Assembly: GCA_025057575.1 (NCBI GenBank)
Contig: JANXBO010000010.1
Location: forward strand, 1 to 63,802
Direction of reading: 5' to 3'
DNA: 63,802 nt
From: Candidatus Caldisaccharidevorator malaysiensis
GTDB taxonomy: Bacteria; Armatimonadota; Fervidibacteria; Fervidibacterales; Fervidibacteraceae
Shown: positions 16,157-24,741 of the stretch, piece by piece
Layout: each line of letters opens with the position of its first letter
How positions within the stretch are numbered: the stretch's first letter is position 1
Translations under genes and position numbers: made by a program
Notes under the pieces: model-generated
The model's input: only the letters and a program-made list of their open reading frames with translations
Database searches by the model: none
What the model was told of the DNA's origin: nothing

Positions 16157-17137
16157 ATGCCGATGGCGTGGTGGAGATGGTCGGGGACCATTCTGTTAAT
16201 TGTGTTCGCCGGCGCCGCTGTCGTGTCCAAGGACCAGCAGAAAAAAGAGCCCCCCTTTCCCCTCAATCTCTTTGCTCGGGCAAAGCCAGAGGATTATGTC
16301 GGAGAAAAGGAATGCGCCCGCTGCCACAAGCCGTATTTTGCTTCCTATGAGGCATCCCCCCACGCCCTCCCGATGAGGGACCCAAAGGCACCTTTAGACA
16401 AAAGAGGCTGCGAGGGCTGCCACGGTCCGGGGGAAATTCACTTGGAAGACGTGGAGGATCCTACCAAAGTCATCATTTTCACCAAAGCCACTGAGCGACA
16501 AGTCGCCCTCGCCTGCCTCCGGTGCCACGCCGATACGATGCGCCTTTCTCAATGGCATCGGACCGAACACGCCCGTGCCGGCGTCTCCTGCACTTCCTGC
16601 CATCAAATTCACCGGAACCCTCAAAAGGAAAGGAATCATCCGTCCCTGCTCCCCGGACAGGCTCCCTGGACGACCAATAAGAAAGACGATGTTGCCCTTT
16701 TGAAAGATACAGAGGTGAATCTGTGCGGTCAGTGCCATCAGCGGCAGGTCGCCCAGTTCCGACTGCCCTTCCATCATCCTGTTTTGGAAGGCAGGACCAA
16801 CTGCACCGACTGCCACGATGTCCATCCCAGCCGACAAGCCCGCAGAAAAACCAATCCTTTCAAAGGCACCTGTGTCACCTGCCACGCCCAAACGATAGGT
16901 CCCTTCGTCTTTGAACACGATCCCGTCGCCGGCTGGTCGGGCGACGGGTGCACCGATTGCCATCAGCCCCACGGTTCACCACATCCTGCACTCCTCAAAT
17001 CTTCTTCCCGTGGGCTGTGCAATCAGTGCCACACGGACAAAGGAAACAGTCACTTCCCAGGGCAGACCTGCTGGCAATCGGGCTGTCACATCGCCGTTCA
17101 CGGATCCAATACCGATCGGTTTTTGAGGACGCCCTGA
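16157..17137 (+). CDS. DmsE/MtrA-like decaheme c-type cytochrome
   Basis: After a short hydrophobic signal (about 5-24), the protein carries nine CxxCH motifs: CARCH, CEGCH, CLRCH, CTSCH, CGQCH, CTDCH, CVTCH, CTDCH and CNQCH. A tenth, spaced as CWQSGCH (CX4CH), lies near the C-terminus. At 326 residues and ten sites it fits the MtrA/PioA/DmsE family, which sits inside an outer-membrane barrel and passes electrons through the membrane. The next gene encodes such a barrel, starting about 30 bases later. The CX4CH site is non-canonical and may need a tolerant heme lyase, or may not bind heme. A run of AGGGAGGGAGGGGG precedes the ATG at 16157. Confidence 0.92.
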   Translation: MPMAWWRWSGTILLIVFAGAAVVSKDQQKKEPPFPLNLFARAKPEDYVGEKECARCHKPYFASYEASPHALPMRDPKAPLDKRGCEGCHGPGEIHLEDVEDPTKVIIFTKATERQVALACLRCHADTMRLSQWHRTEHARAGVSCTSCHQIHRNPQKERNHPSLLPGQAPWTTNKKDDVALLKDTEVNLCGQCHQRQVAQFRLPFHHPVLEGRTNCTDCHDVHPSRQARRKTNPFKGTCVTCHAQTIGPFVFEHDPVAGWSGDGCTDCHQPHGSPHPALLKSSSRGLCNQCHTDKGNSHFPGQTCWQSGCHIAVHGSNTDRFLRTP

Positions 17138-17168
17138 AACCTCGCAGTAGGAGAAGGTGGCGGTGGAA

Positions 17169-18815
17169 ATGAGGAGACGGCTGATGCAACGCTTGAGGAC
17201 AAGCCTTCTCGCGATCGTTTTCAGCCTTTGCCTTCTCTCCTTCAGCGGTGCGCGCCCCAAAAGCCCGCCACCGGAAACAGTTCCCTCACCCCAACCCTTT
17301 TCTGACCTCTCTTTCGGTTGGTCGTCTTGGGGACTTTCTGGGAGCGATAAGAAGTTCCGCAACTATGCCTCGCCCCCTCAAAACCTTTACTTAGGTCTAT
17401 CAACGATTCTCTTCCCTCCCGATGGCGGGCAGACCGGCAACTTATGGGCTCTCGGGGCAGCAGAACACGATTTTTCCTATGGCGGCGGGGCAACCTTTCT
17501 TTACGGACGGCTGACGGGACGGCTGACCGTCCAGAGGAACCGCTTCTTCTCCCCGACGCCAGTGCTCATCCCACTGAGCCAGAGAGTTACCCGAAGAGCA
17601 TCTGTCCGTTACCTGATCAGCCCTGATTTCGCCCTTTCCTACTCCTACTCAATGGACCTGGAGGACCATTTCTTTGAACCGCCGAAGGACTCTTTGAACC
17701 AATGGACCCGATACTGGGACATCGGCGCGGAAGGAAAAGCAGGACCGGGGCAACTGACGCTCGCCTACCAGCATCGTCACTATAGTGACCGGACCGTGGT
17801 GCGACCCAATGTGACGGTCCGAGGCTGGCGGATTGCTTATCTTTTGGAAGGCGGGCAGAACCTGGGCGTGGAGGCGTCCTTGGCTCGTTTCGCCATCACG
17901 CAGCGGGGAAGACCCGATAACGATGTCACCAGTTTGGCGCTCTTCGGAGACTGGATCATCGGGTCGGACACCGACTTTAGCGTTTTGCTCCGTCGGGACT
18001 CTATAGACCTTCCATTCATCGCCAACGCTTCTGTTAGAGAGAGACGGTTCCTTTCCGCCTCGGTCCGGCACCATCTCTACGGATGGAACCTTCTTCTCAG
18101 GGCAACTCAAAGAGAAGCCGAACGGATTCGGGGCGATCGGTCTTTTGTGGACGTGCCCCGATGGCGAACCTGGGAAGGGCGCCTCTCGGGTCGGCTGGGG
18201 AGGGACTTCCGATTGACCCTACGGGGCAGTGCTCAGCACCTGTCCCATTTTCCGGTGATGACGGCTCGGGATCCGCGACCCCTGTTCTACGACGGCAGAA
18301 GAAGTTTCCAGGCGCGGCTGGAAGGCGGATCGCCCCTGCTGAGCGGTTACTTTTCCTGGGCTCTTGACCAATACGACAACGATGCCCGCCTTTTGCAGAT
18401 GCGGGCAAGAACCCTGGCTTTTGGTGTCCAATACCAACTGAGCCCGAAAGCGTCCCTCTTTGGCGAATATGCTTACGAAAACTGGACAGCGCGGAGTGAG
18501 ATGGCAGAGTTTCCGACTCTGGACAGTTTTCTGAGCAACAGCCGCCTGACTTCCGTTGGGCTTCAATGGTCCATAGACCGAAAGACTTCCCTAAGCCTGG
18601 GCATTAGCGACTTTGCGACAGCCAATGACAACCCCCTTCTCCTGCGCAATCTGAACACTTCTGGGAGTTTCGTGACCGCGTCGTTGACTTATCGTTTCCC
18701 TGCCGGCTATCGGGTCTCCCTGATTATTGCCCCCTGGCGGTATCGGGACCGAATTGCGGGAGTGATGAATTACGATACCAGCCTGGTGCTGCTGACGGGC
18801 AGTGCCCAGTTTTAA
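17169..18815 (+). CDS. MtrB/PioB-like outer-membrane beta-barrel of a porin-cytochrome conduit
   Basis: A signal peptide (LLAIVFSLCLLSFSGA) is followed by about 500 residues of alternating amphipathic strands with short turns. The sequence ends in TGSAQF, a C-terminal aromatic typical of outer-membrane barrels. There are no heme motifs and no Pfam-like enzymatic motif. With 548 residues it is smaller than Shewanella MtrB (about 700) but larger than Geobacter OmbB-type porins. The immediate decaheme gene upstream strongly supports a sheath for an MtrA-like wire. Homology to MtrB cannot be verified by eye because barrels diverge rapidly. Start is uncertain between GTG 17157, GTG 17163 and ATG 17169; an AGGAGAAGG ribosome site lies at about 17149. 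Confidence 0.72.
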   Translation: MRRRLMQRLRTSLLAIVFSLCLLSFSGARPKSPPPETVPSPQPFSDLSFGWSSWGLSGSDKKFRNYASPPQNLYLGLSTILFPPDGGQTGNLWALGAAEHDFSYGGGATFLYGRLTGRLTVQRNRFFSPTPVLIPLSQRVTRRASVRYLISPDFALSYSYSMDLEDHFFEPPKDSLNQWTRYWDIGAEGKAGPGQLTLAYQHRHYSDRTVVRPNVTVRGWRIAYLLEGGQNLGVEASLARFAITQRGRPDNDVTSLALFGDWIIGSDTDFSVLLRRDSIDLPFIANASVRERRFLSASVRHHLYGWNLLLRATQREAERIRGDRSFVDVPRWRTWEGRLSGRLGRDFRLTLRGSAQHLSHFPVMTARDPRPLFYDGRRSFQARLEGGSPLLSGYFSWALDQYDNDARLLQMRARTLAFGVQYQLSPKASLFGEYAYENWTARSEMAEFPTLDSFLSNSRLTSVGLQWSIDRKTSLSLGISDFATANDNPLLLRNLNTSGSFVTASLTYRFPAGYRVSLIIAPWRYRDRIAGVMNYDTSLVLLTGSAQF

Positions 18816-18858
18816 TGTTGATGAACAGGAAGGGAAAGCCAACGAGGAGGCGATAGCG

Positions 18859-20307
18859 ATGAAAAAAATCTTCGGCAAAGGTCTCATCGTCCTTGCCGCA
18901 GCCTTGTTAGTGGGATGGATCATCGCCCTATACGGCTGCGGCGGGGGTGCCGGACCGTTACGGGTTGCCGCACCGACCCCAGGCGTCCCGGGTCTGACGG
19001 CAGAATTTGAGAGCCTGCTGCCAGAGGGTCAACGAGGCGCCACTTTCATCGGCTCGGAAGCCTGCGCTGACTGTCACGGCGGGCGCCAGGGGCAACCGGA
19101 GCCTGTTTACGTAGCGTGGCGGCGGACCAAACACGCCGAGAAGGGTGTGGGCTGCGAGCAATGCCACGGTCCGGGAAGCCGGCACCGAGAAAACCCCTCA
19201 GGGCAAAACATCTTGACCTTTCCCAAGATTGTCTCTTCCGTCGTTTGCGGGCAGTGCCACGGTCCTATCTATCAAGATTGGCTGGCATCTAAGCACGATC
19301 AAATCATCCGCACACCATCCGAGTTAGCCATCACCAACCCCGCCGTCTACGGGCGCACCTGCCTGCAATGCCATAGCGGTCTCTTCCGCATCCAGGTCGG
19401 CGAACGGGGGGTCAATCTCGCCACGCTAAGCACCGAGCGGATCGTGGAACTGGCCAATCAAACCTTAGATGCCGCCCCTCACGCCGCCACCTGCGCCACC
19501 TGTCACGACCCGCACCGAAACACCGGCAACCTCAGCGATGACGGAAAGGAAGTGCAACTGCGCCACCTCGTTTTCAACACGGATCTTTCCGCCATTGACC
19601 CAGGGAGCCCCGTCACCGAGCACACCAACTTCAATCACATCTGCGGTCAGTGCCACAACGGCAGAGGTGCCGACCCGTCCGATGCCACTTTAACCAGAGC
19701 AACCGCGCGACCCAATATGCACGACAGCAACCAATTCAATATGCTGATGGGCATCGGTGGCGTGGAAGGCACCGGACCCGTCATTCGCAACACCGCTCAC
19801 GCTCAGATCCCTGGTCAATGCTCCACCTGCCATATGCCCCGGTCCCGCCACACGATGACCGCCAGTTACGATATCAGTTGCACCCCCTGTCACACCCCTG
19901 CTGATGCGGCGGCGCGCACGGCAACGGTCAAAGCCGAAGTGGAAACCGCCCTCTACGCCCTCCGACGCAGGATGGAGCAGTGGGCCCAAGCGACCTTTGG
20001 CGACAACGCCCTCTGGGACTACACCGCTCTGCTCGCTCAGGAAGGCAAAACACCACCCGATCAAGCCCAAGTTCCCATTCAGGTCAAAAGAGCCCGGCAT
20101 AACTACTATTTCGTTCTCCGAGACCGATGCTTTGGTCCCCACAATGCTCCCTACATTCGCCATTTAATCAGGGTCGCTAATGAAAACCTGGATGCCATCA
20201 ACGTTCCCCGAGTCAATCCCTGGGCTTTGGCTTCCCGTGTCTCTCGATCGGAAATCCGATCTCTCTTAGAACGAGACCGACGCCGCGCCCTTTCTGCCGA
20301 CCACTGA
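18859..20307 (+). CDS. Octaheme c-type cytochrome, probable outer-membrane lipoprotein
   Basis: The N-terminus MKKIFGKGLIVLAAALLVGW continues to a lipobox-like LYGC, so a lipid anchor is likely. Eight CxxCH motifs follow: CADCH, CEQCH, CGQCH, CLQCH, CATCH, CGQCH, CSTCH and CTPCH. The C-terminal domain is helical and contains RARHNYYFVLRD and GPHNAPYIRHL, a segment shared by NrfA/octaheme-type cytochromes. The position after the barrel gene suggests it is the outer-face electron exit, in the manner of MtrC or OmcB; this is inference. The ATG at 18859 has GAGGAGGCG eight bases upstream. A longer frame from 18802 overlaps the barrel gene and is not preferred. Confidence 0.85.
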   Translation: MKKIFGKGLIVLAAALLVGWIIALYGCGGGAGPLRVAAPTPGVPGLTAEFESLLPEGQRGATFIGSEACADCHGGRQGQPEPVYVAWRRTKHAEKGVGCEQCHGPGSRHRENPSGQNILTFPKIVSSVVCGQCHGPIYQDWLASKHDQIIRTPSELAITNPAVYGRTCLQCHSGLFRIQVGERGVNLATLSTERIVELANQTLDAAPHAATCATCHDPHRNTGNLSDDGKEVQLRHLVFNTDLSAIDPGSPVTEHTNFNHICGQCHNGRGADPSDATLTRATARPNMHDSNQFNMLMGIGGVEGTGPVIRNTAHAQIPGQCSTCHMPRSRHTMTASYDISCTPCHTPADAAARTATVKAEVETALYALRRRMEQWAQATFGDNALWDYTALLAQEGKTPPDQAQVPIQVKRARHNYYFVLRDRCFGPHNAPYIRHLIRVANENLDAINVPRVNPWALASRVSRSEIRSLLERDRRRALSADH

Positions 20308-20323
20308 GTGCTTCCCCCATCTT

Positions 20324-20362
20324 CCGGGCACCCGTCGGGAACTCATCCTAACGGGTGCCCGG
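20324..20362 (+). terminator. Hairpin after the cytochrome operon
   Basis: The arms CCGGGCACCCGT (20324-20335) and ACGGGTGCCCGG (20351-20362) are perfectly complementary over 12 base pairs with a 15-base loop. It lies 17 bases after the octaheme stop. No strong T-run follows, so it may be a weak or factor-assisted terminator or an mRNA-stabilising hairpin. Confidence 0.55.
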
Positions 20363-20647
20363 TCCATTTGGATGTCTACGGATGTCAAATTTTTTGAAGA
20401 CTTCACTTGCGTTGCCGCCCAGGCGACTAAAAAACGATTTCGTTTCTTCTAATTAATCCTAACCATCTGCGCAAAAAGTCCTTGTGGTTTTGGCACGCTT
20501 TGCGGACAAATGTTCCCTTAAGGATCGTTCCAAAATTGAATTAAGAAGAGCCATTATGGTGGGAGAGCTGATCCGAGCAATCAAATGCCGGAAAGCATTG
20601 AACAGAGTTAGCAAAGCCCAGAAGGTTTTCGGGGAGAGGAAAGCCTT
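20363..20647. other. AT-richer gene-free gap between cytochrome operon and R-M module
   Basis: About 285 bases with visibly more A and T than the flanking operon and no convincing reading frame. It marks the change from the cytochrome operon to the TaqI-like module and may contain that module's promoter. I see no repeats or integration site. Confidence 0.5.
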
Positions 20648-21883
20648 TTGAAAATTAGAGATGAACGGGGCAGAGCATTAGGTGCCGTCAAAACACCTCC
20701 CGACTTGGTTGAGTTTATGGTGTCTTTATGTCATCCCACCAAAAGCCGATGTCGCGTCCTGGAGCCCGGGTGCGGCGACTGTCCTTTTTTGCTGGCTTTT
20801 GCCCAGCGCTATGGATTTCATCACGAACTGGTTGGGATAGATATTGATCCCGAGGCGGTTCGGGCAGCAAAAAGAAATATGCCGACGGCAACGATCATTG
20901 AAGGAGATTTCCTACTGTGGGAGCCCGATGGGCGATTTGATATAATCATCGGCAACCCTCCCTACGGCATTATCGGCGATGGATCTCACTATCCGATCCA
21001 TTCCCTCAAGGAGAAAAAAGGTATCTACAGAAACCGCTTTTGGACCTGGCAAGGAAAGTTCAACATCTATGGCGCCTTTATTGAGCAAGCGGTCAAATTA
21101 CTTAATGAGGGGGGCAAGTTGGTCTTTGTTGTGCCCGCGAGTTGGATGGTTCTGGACGATTTTGCCAAACTACGACTTTTTCTGGCGCATTCTGGACACT
21201 TGACCATTTATTATTTCGGTAGGGTCTTTTCAGACCGTCGTGTCTCGTGCGTTGTTATGACACTGGAGAAAGGACGCAAGGGCATTAGCCTGCACGACGG
21301 TTTGTCGCCTGTCTCAAGAAGGACTGACTACGCCGGCGAACTCATTCGTTTTGAAACACCTGAGTGGCTCGCATTTGAGAAAAGCGGACCTCCCCTTGAA
21401 TGCTTTTTTCACATCCACTTTGCCGCCAGAAGTCCTGAAGTGCGGGCTCACCCGCTGGTCAGCACTACGCCCAAAAGCAGCCTTGTCCCAGTTTTGACGG
21501 GGCGCAATTTAAAGTCCGGATGGATTGACTACCAGAATTGTTATTCGGGTCTCTGGATGCCTCAAGAGGCAGCCCCGACCCTGCGGTTTTTCTACGCCTT
21601 TCCCCACATTGTAGTTGGGCACACAAAAGGGACCCGCGTAGTGGCGGCAGTTGACGACCGCTGCTATCCTTGGCGTGAAGAGTTTCATCTTGTTGCAAAA
21701 GCGGACGGTCTTGATGAGCGGGCGATCGCTGCTTATTTAAATAGTGAGGTTGTTCAGGACTATGTGCGCAGTCTTTATCGCGACCTTGTACCCCACCTAA
21801 CTTTGCCGATGCTCAGCCGGATTCCCATCCCACAAGAGTTCATACCAACCCACCGCTTGTCCCTTTTTGCCCAGGAGAACTAA
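20648..21883 (+). CDS. M.TaqI-like N6-adenine DNA methyltransferase
   Basis: It methylates adenine in DNA using SAM. Motif I LEPGCGDCPF is at 38-47 and the catalytic NPPY is at 103-106, with GDFLLWEP between them, the order of gamma-class enzymes. The C-terminal target-recognition half keeps long stretches that resemble M.TaqI, for example FHIHFAARSPEVRAHP, VPVLTGRNLK, HIVVGHTKGTRVVAA and YPWREEFHL. Together with the adjacent TaqI-type endonuclease, this predicts protection of TCGA. The length of 411 residues matches the family (about 421). It begins at a TTG after GGGGAGAGG. It ends four bases before the endonuclease gene, in one operon. It appears intact. Similarity to a Thermus system suggests horizontal transfer among thermophiles. 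Confidence 0.92.
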   Translation: MKIRDERGRALGAVKTPPDLVEFMVSLCHPTKSRCRVLEPGCGDCPFLLAFAQRYGFHHELVGIDIDPEAVRAAKRNMPTATIIEGDFLLWEPDGRFDIIIGNPPYGIIGDGSHYPIHSLKEKKGIYRNRFWTWQGKFNIYGAFIEQAVKLLNEGGKLVFVVPASWMVLDDFAKLRLFLAHSGHLTIYYFGRVFSDRRVSCVVMTLEKGRKGISLHDGLSPVSRRTDYAGELIRFETPEWLAFEKSGPPLECFFHIHFAARSPEVRAHPLVSTTPKSSLVPVLTGRNLKSGWIDYQNCYSGLWMPQEAAPTLRFFYAFPHIVVGHTKGTRVVAAVDDRCYPWREEFHLVAKADGLDERAIAAYLNSEVVQDYVRSLYRDLVPHLTLPMLSRIPIPQEFIPTHRLSLFAQEN

Positions 21884-21887
21884 CGAA

Positions 21888-22699
21888 ATGGTTCTGAAAA
21901 AACTGTTGCAAGAGTTTGAAAACTTTCTGGCGACGATTCCCCTGGAAAAATACAGGGAAGAGTTGCTGCCAATAAAGAGGGTGGAACAGGATTTACCGCG
22001 CGATCTGAACCCGCTCCCTTCTCTTTATTCAAATTACTGGAAGCCCGAGGCGCTGTCGCCATCTTTTCCGGATTACGAGCAGTTTTTCAATCAATGGTGG
22101 GAAGATCACTTGAAACCTGTAGACTCTTTTATTAAACAGTTTTTTGGGGTTGCTCAAGAGAGTTTGTTTTTCGCGGCTTCAAAGCCAGAATTTATCGGAC
22201 TTTCATTTCAGTGCTAACACAATTCCATTTTTCCTATTGTTGGCTAGTGCACTGTCGCCTACCGTTAGAAGCCAAGGCGGAATACGATATGGCAGGCATA
22301 GATGCCTTGGTTAACGTTGGCGAAGAAACTGTTGCCCTTCAAGTCAAAAAAGAAACTTACCGGTCAGAGGCTCGCATAAGACGTCGTTTTGCTCCTCAGG
22401 GAAAGAAAGTGACGCTGATTGTAGAGGTTCCCTATACTATCACGACTGCCGAAAAGTGGTGTCAAAAACAGGAAAGTGCCCGCAAATCAGAGGTTAAGGA
22501 GCAAGCCAGTCTGTTTCTTCATTTGGCTGAAAAGTTCCAGCGTTGGTTACCCAATAACTTTGTTGTTTTTTCCTCAAACTATTGTCGTTTTATAGAGCAC
22601 TTGCTTAAGGATGCCATCGCAAAAGGGCATACCGGAACGATCGGTTGGCGGTTAACTCTTGAACGAGCGGTGGAATGGTCGGAGTCAACGAGTCCTTAA
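21888..22699 (+). pseudogene. TaqI-like Type II restriction endonuclease, frameshifted
   Basis: The 5' part (21888 to about 22171) encodes MVLKKLLQEFENFLATI and VEQDLPRDLNPLPSLYSNYW. The 3' part (about 22172 to 22699) continues in another frame with RGFKARIYRTFISVLTQFHF and the catalytic-type segments AGIDALVNV and ALQVKKETY. Joined, they give a roughly 270-residue TaqI-like enzyme, the usual size. The break is at a run of five T (22167-22171); one extra T restores FFRGFKARIYRT. The ATG at 21888 has AGGAG upstream within the methyltransferase end. It may be an inactivated gene, a phase-variable homopolymer, a -1 recoding site (G TTT TTC) or a sequencing error. Confidence 0.85.
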
Positions 22700-22992
22700 C
22701 CCTGACCTTAGCAGCCGTGGGCGCAAGCCTCGCCTCAGGTCAGTAAGGGGCGGTGGCGTTCGGCGCCTCGTCCTTCGCTCCTAATTTATTGCCTTTCCAG
22801 AAGACCCAGCCGGAAACTACCGCGGTATGATTGTGCAATCCCATTTCATTGGAGAAGGGCTAACGACGGTTCTTTTCTCAGCGGTTTTGCAGTTTCGTTA
22901 ACTTCTGCGATCCCTTGCGACACCATTATGTGATCGGCAATGATGGGTCTTTATTTAAGAAAGAGCAGGCAAATTGAAAGTGGGTGAGGCGA
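22700..22992. other. Gene-free gap between TaqI-like module and oxidoreductase gene
   Basis: About 290 bases without a supported reading frame, with a GC-rich stretch near 22745-22770 and AT-richer sequence from about 22840. The promoter of the next gene probably lies here. I saw no direct repeats or tRNA fragment that would mark an insertion boundary. Confidence 0.45.
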
Positions 22993-24330
22993 ATGGACCG
23001 AAGAAGTCTTCTCAGAGCCGCTCTCGGTTGGACCGTTGGTGCGCGAGCCATTACCGAAGCTCAAGCCACTCGGGAACAAAGCACTGGCACCCGCGCTGAT
23101 CAGCCTATCCGAATTGGGTTGATTGGGTGCGGGGGGATGGGGACAGGGTTGATGAAATTTGCGATGGCGAACCCCGATGTCCGAATCGTCGCCGTCTGCG
23201 ATGTGGTGGAGGAAAGAATGGTCCGCGCCGCTCAGATCGCCGGAGAAAAGACAGCGATGTTTCGTGACTTTCGGCGATTGCTGGACCAGAAGGATGTGGA
23301 CGCCGTCATCATCGCCACTCCCGATCATTGGCACTGTGTCCAGACCATCGCTGCTTGTGAGGCGGGAAAGGATGTGTATGTGGAAAAACCCCTGAGCCAC
23401 AACATTGCCGAAGGTCGTGCCGCTGTAAATGCTGCCCGTCGTTTCAAACGGGTCGTTCAACAAGGGACCCAACAGTTGAGCGGTGCCCACTACCGAGCAG
23501 CAAAGGAACTGATCCGTTCGGGCGCTTTAGGCACCATCACCAGGGTCCGCGTTTGGAATGTTTGGAATGACACTCCCGGTGGCATCGGTAACCCTCCCGA
23601 TGAAAACCCACCTCCGGGTGTGGACTACGATTTGTGGCTCGGACCCGCCCCCAAAAGACCTTTCAACCGCAATCGCTTTTTCGCTCCCGGTTATTGGTTT
23701 TTCTGGGATTATTCCGGTGGTTTTATGCTGTCTTGGGCGATCCATCACATTGATACGGTTCACTGGATTCTGGAGAAAACAATCCCCAGAATGGTGATGT
23801 CAACAGGCGGGAAGTATGTCCTACAAGACAACAGAGAGACCCCCGACACTCAGGACGCATTGATTGACTACGGAGACTTTTATGTCCAAGCCTCCATCTA
23901 TCACACTAATTCACGACCTATTGAAGGTTCGGGCTATGGAATTGCCTTTTATGGCACCAATGGAACGATGCTCTTGACCAGGGAGGGTTTTCGGGTATTT
24001 CCCGAAGGGGACCGAATGAAGCCGATAGAGTCGGGCGGATCGCCACAGTCTGAACCTCATATGCGCAACTGGCTGGACTGCATCAAGACAAGGGACAAAC
24101 CAATCGCCGATATTGAATTTGCCCACTTGTCTAATAACCCCCTCCACCTGGCAAATATCTCCTATCGGCTCAAACGGGCGGTCCGCTGGGACGGGAACAA
24201 AGAATTGATCATCGGTGACGAGGAAGCCAACCGGTATCTCTGCCGGACCTATCGCAAGCCCTGGGGCGCCTATGTCTACCGCCACCTCTCCCCCCAGCAT
24301 CGGAGGTATTATAGGGAAAGCGATTCGTAA
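22993..24330 (+). CDS. Gfo/Idh/MocA-family oxidoreductase, Tat-exported
   Basis: An RR-type signal (MDRRSLLRAALGWTVGARA) is followed by the Rossmann nucleotide-binding motif IGLIGCGGMGTG. EKPLSHN, with the catalytic-type EKP lysine, follows, and the C-terminal half has the beta-sheet domain of the family. These enzymes oxidise or epimerise sugars with NAD(P), which is usually held tightly when exported by Tat. At 445 residues it is of the long secreted type common in Planctomycetes and Armatimonadota. The ATG at 22993 is chosen because the signal peptide begins there; GTG 22984 is possible. It lies between two R-M modules. Confidence 0.9.
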   Translation: MDRRSLLRAALGWTVGARAITEAQATREQSTGTRADQPIRIGLIGCGGMGTGLMKFAMANPDVRIVAVCDVVEERMVRAAQIAGEKTAMFRDFRRLLDQKDVDAVIIATPDHWHCVQTIAACEAGKDVYVEKPLSHNIAEGRAAVNAARRFKRVVQQGTQQLSGAHYRAAKELIRSGALGTITRVRVWNVWNDTPGGIGNPPDENPPPGVDYDLWLGPAPKRPFNRNRFFAPGYWFFWDYSGGFMLSWAIHHIDTVHWILEKTIPRMVMSTGGKYVLQDNRETPDTQDALIDYGDFYVQASIYHTNSRPIEGSGYGIAFYGTNGTMLLTREGFRVFPEGDRMKPIESGGSPQSEPHMRNWLDCIKTRDKPIADIEFAHLSNNPLHLANISYRLKRAVRWDGNKELIIGDEEANRYLCRTYRKPWGAYVYRHLSPQHRRYYRESDS

Positions 24331-24362
24331 GGAGCACTGACCTTGAACGAACGAAAGACACC

Positions 24363-24741
24363 TTAGGATTGACGGAGAAGCCTGTTTATCTCTTCTCGGA
24401 TCTGTTGTATGAGTTCTTCCTCGTTAAGAATAGTCTTCTCCCCACCTTTGGTAACAGAAAAAACAACAAATACTCTGCCGCCGTGCGCCTTGCGAAACTT
24501 TTCGTGAGAGGACGCCATCCACTTAAGCCACTTGTGAATTTCGGGAGTCTGCGAATAGGTTATCGGCTTGATCTGAATGCCGATGGCGTTGCGACCGGCG
24601 GGGATGTAAAAAATTCATCTCCTGTAATGATTTGGGAGCGCATTCACGAATGCCTTCTGATAATCGTCCGACATATCTGGGGCGATTGAATTGCCATCGG
24701 TTGAAAGCAATATTGAGGACCCACTCTTTAGCCTTCTTCAC
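24363..24741 (-). pseudogene. Remnant of a Type II restriction endonuclease (MjaI-like)
   Basis: From a GTG at 24741, overlapping the methyltransferase 3' end by 14 bases, the frame reads KKAKEWVLNIAFNRWQFNRP, then RYVGRLSEGIRECAPKSLQE. It then loses phase at a run of six T near 24610-24617. With one T removed it continues as NFYIPAGRNAIGIQIKPITY to a stop at 24363. The QIKP segment resembles the lysine-bearing strand of PD-(D/E)xK nucleases. The repaired protein is only about 125 residues, whereas such enzymes are usually about 200, so a middle piece carrying the acidic catalytic residue seems to be missing. Assignment to the MjaI type rests on the N-terminal LNIA...RP.YVG pattern and is tentative. 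Confidence 0.62.

Noticed and set aside
24369-24689. Plus-strand reading frame of 106 codons
   Set aside because: The minus strand here encodes recognisable endonuclease segments, which explains the sequence better.
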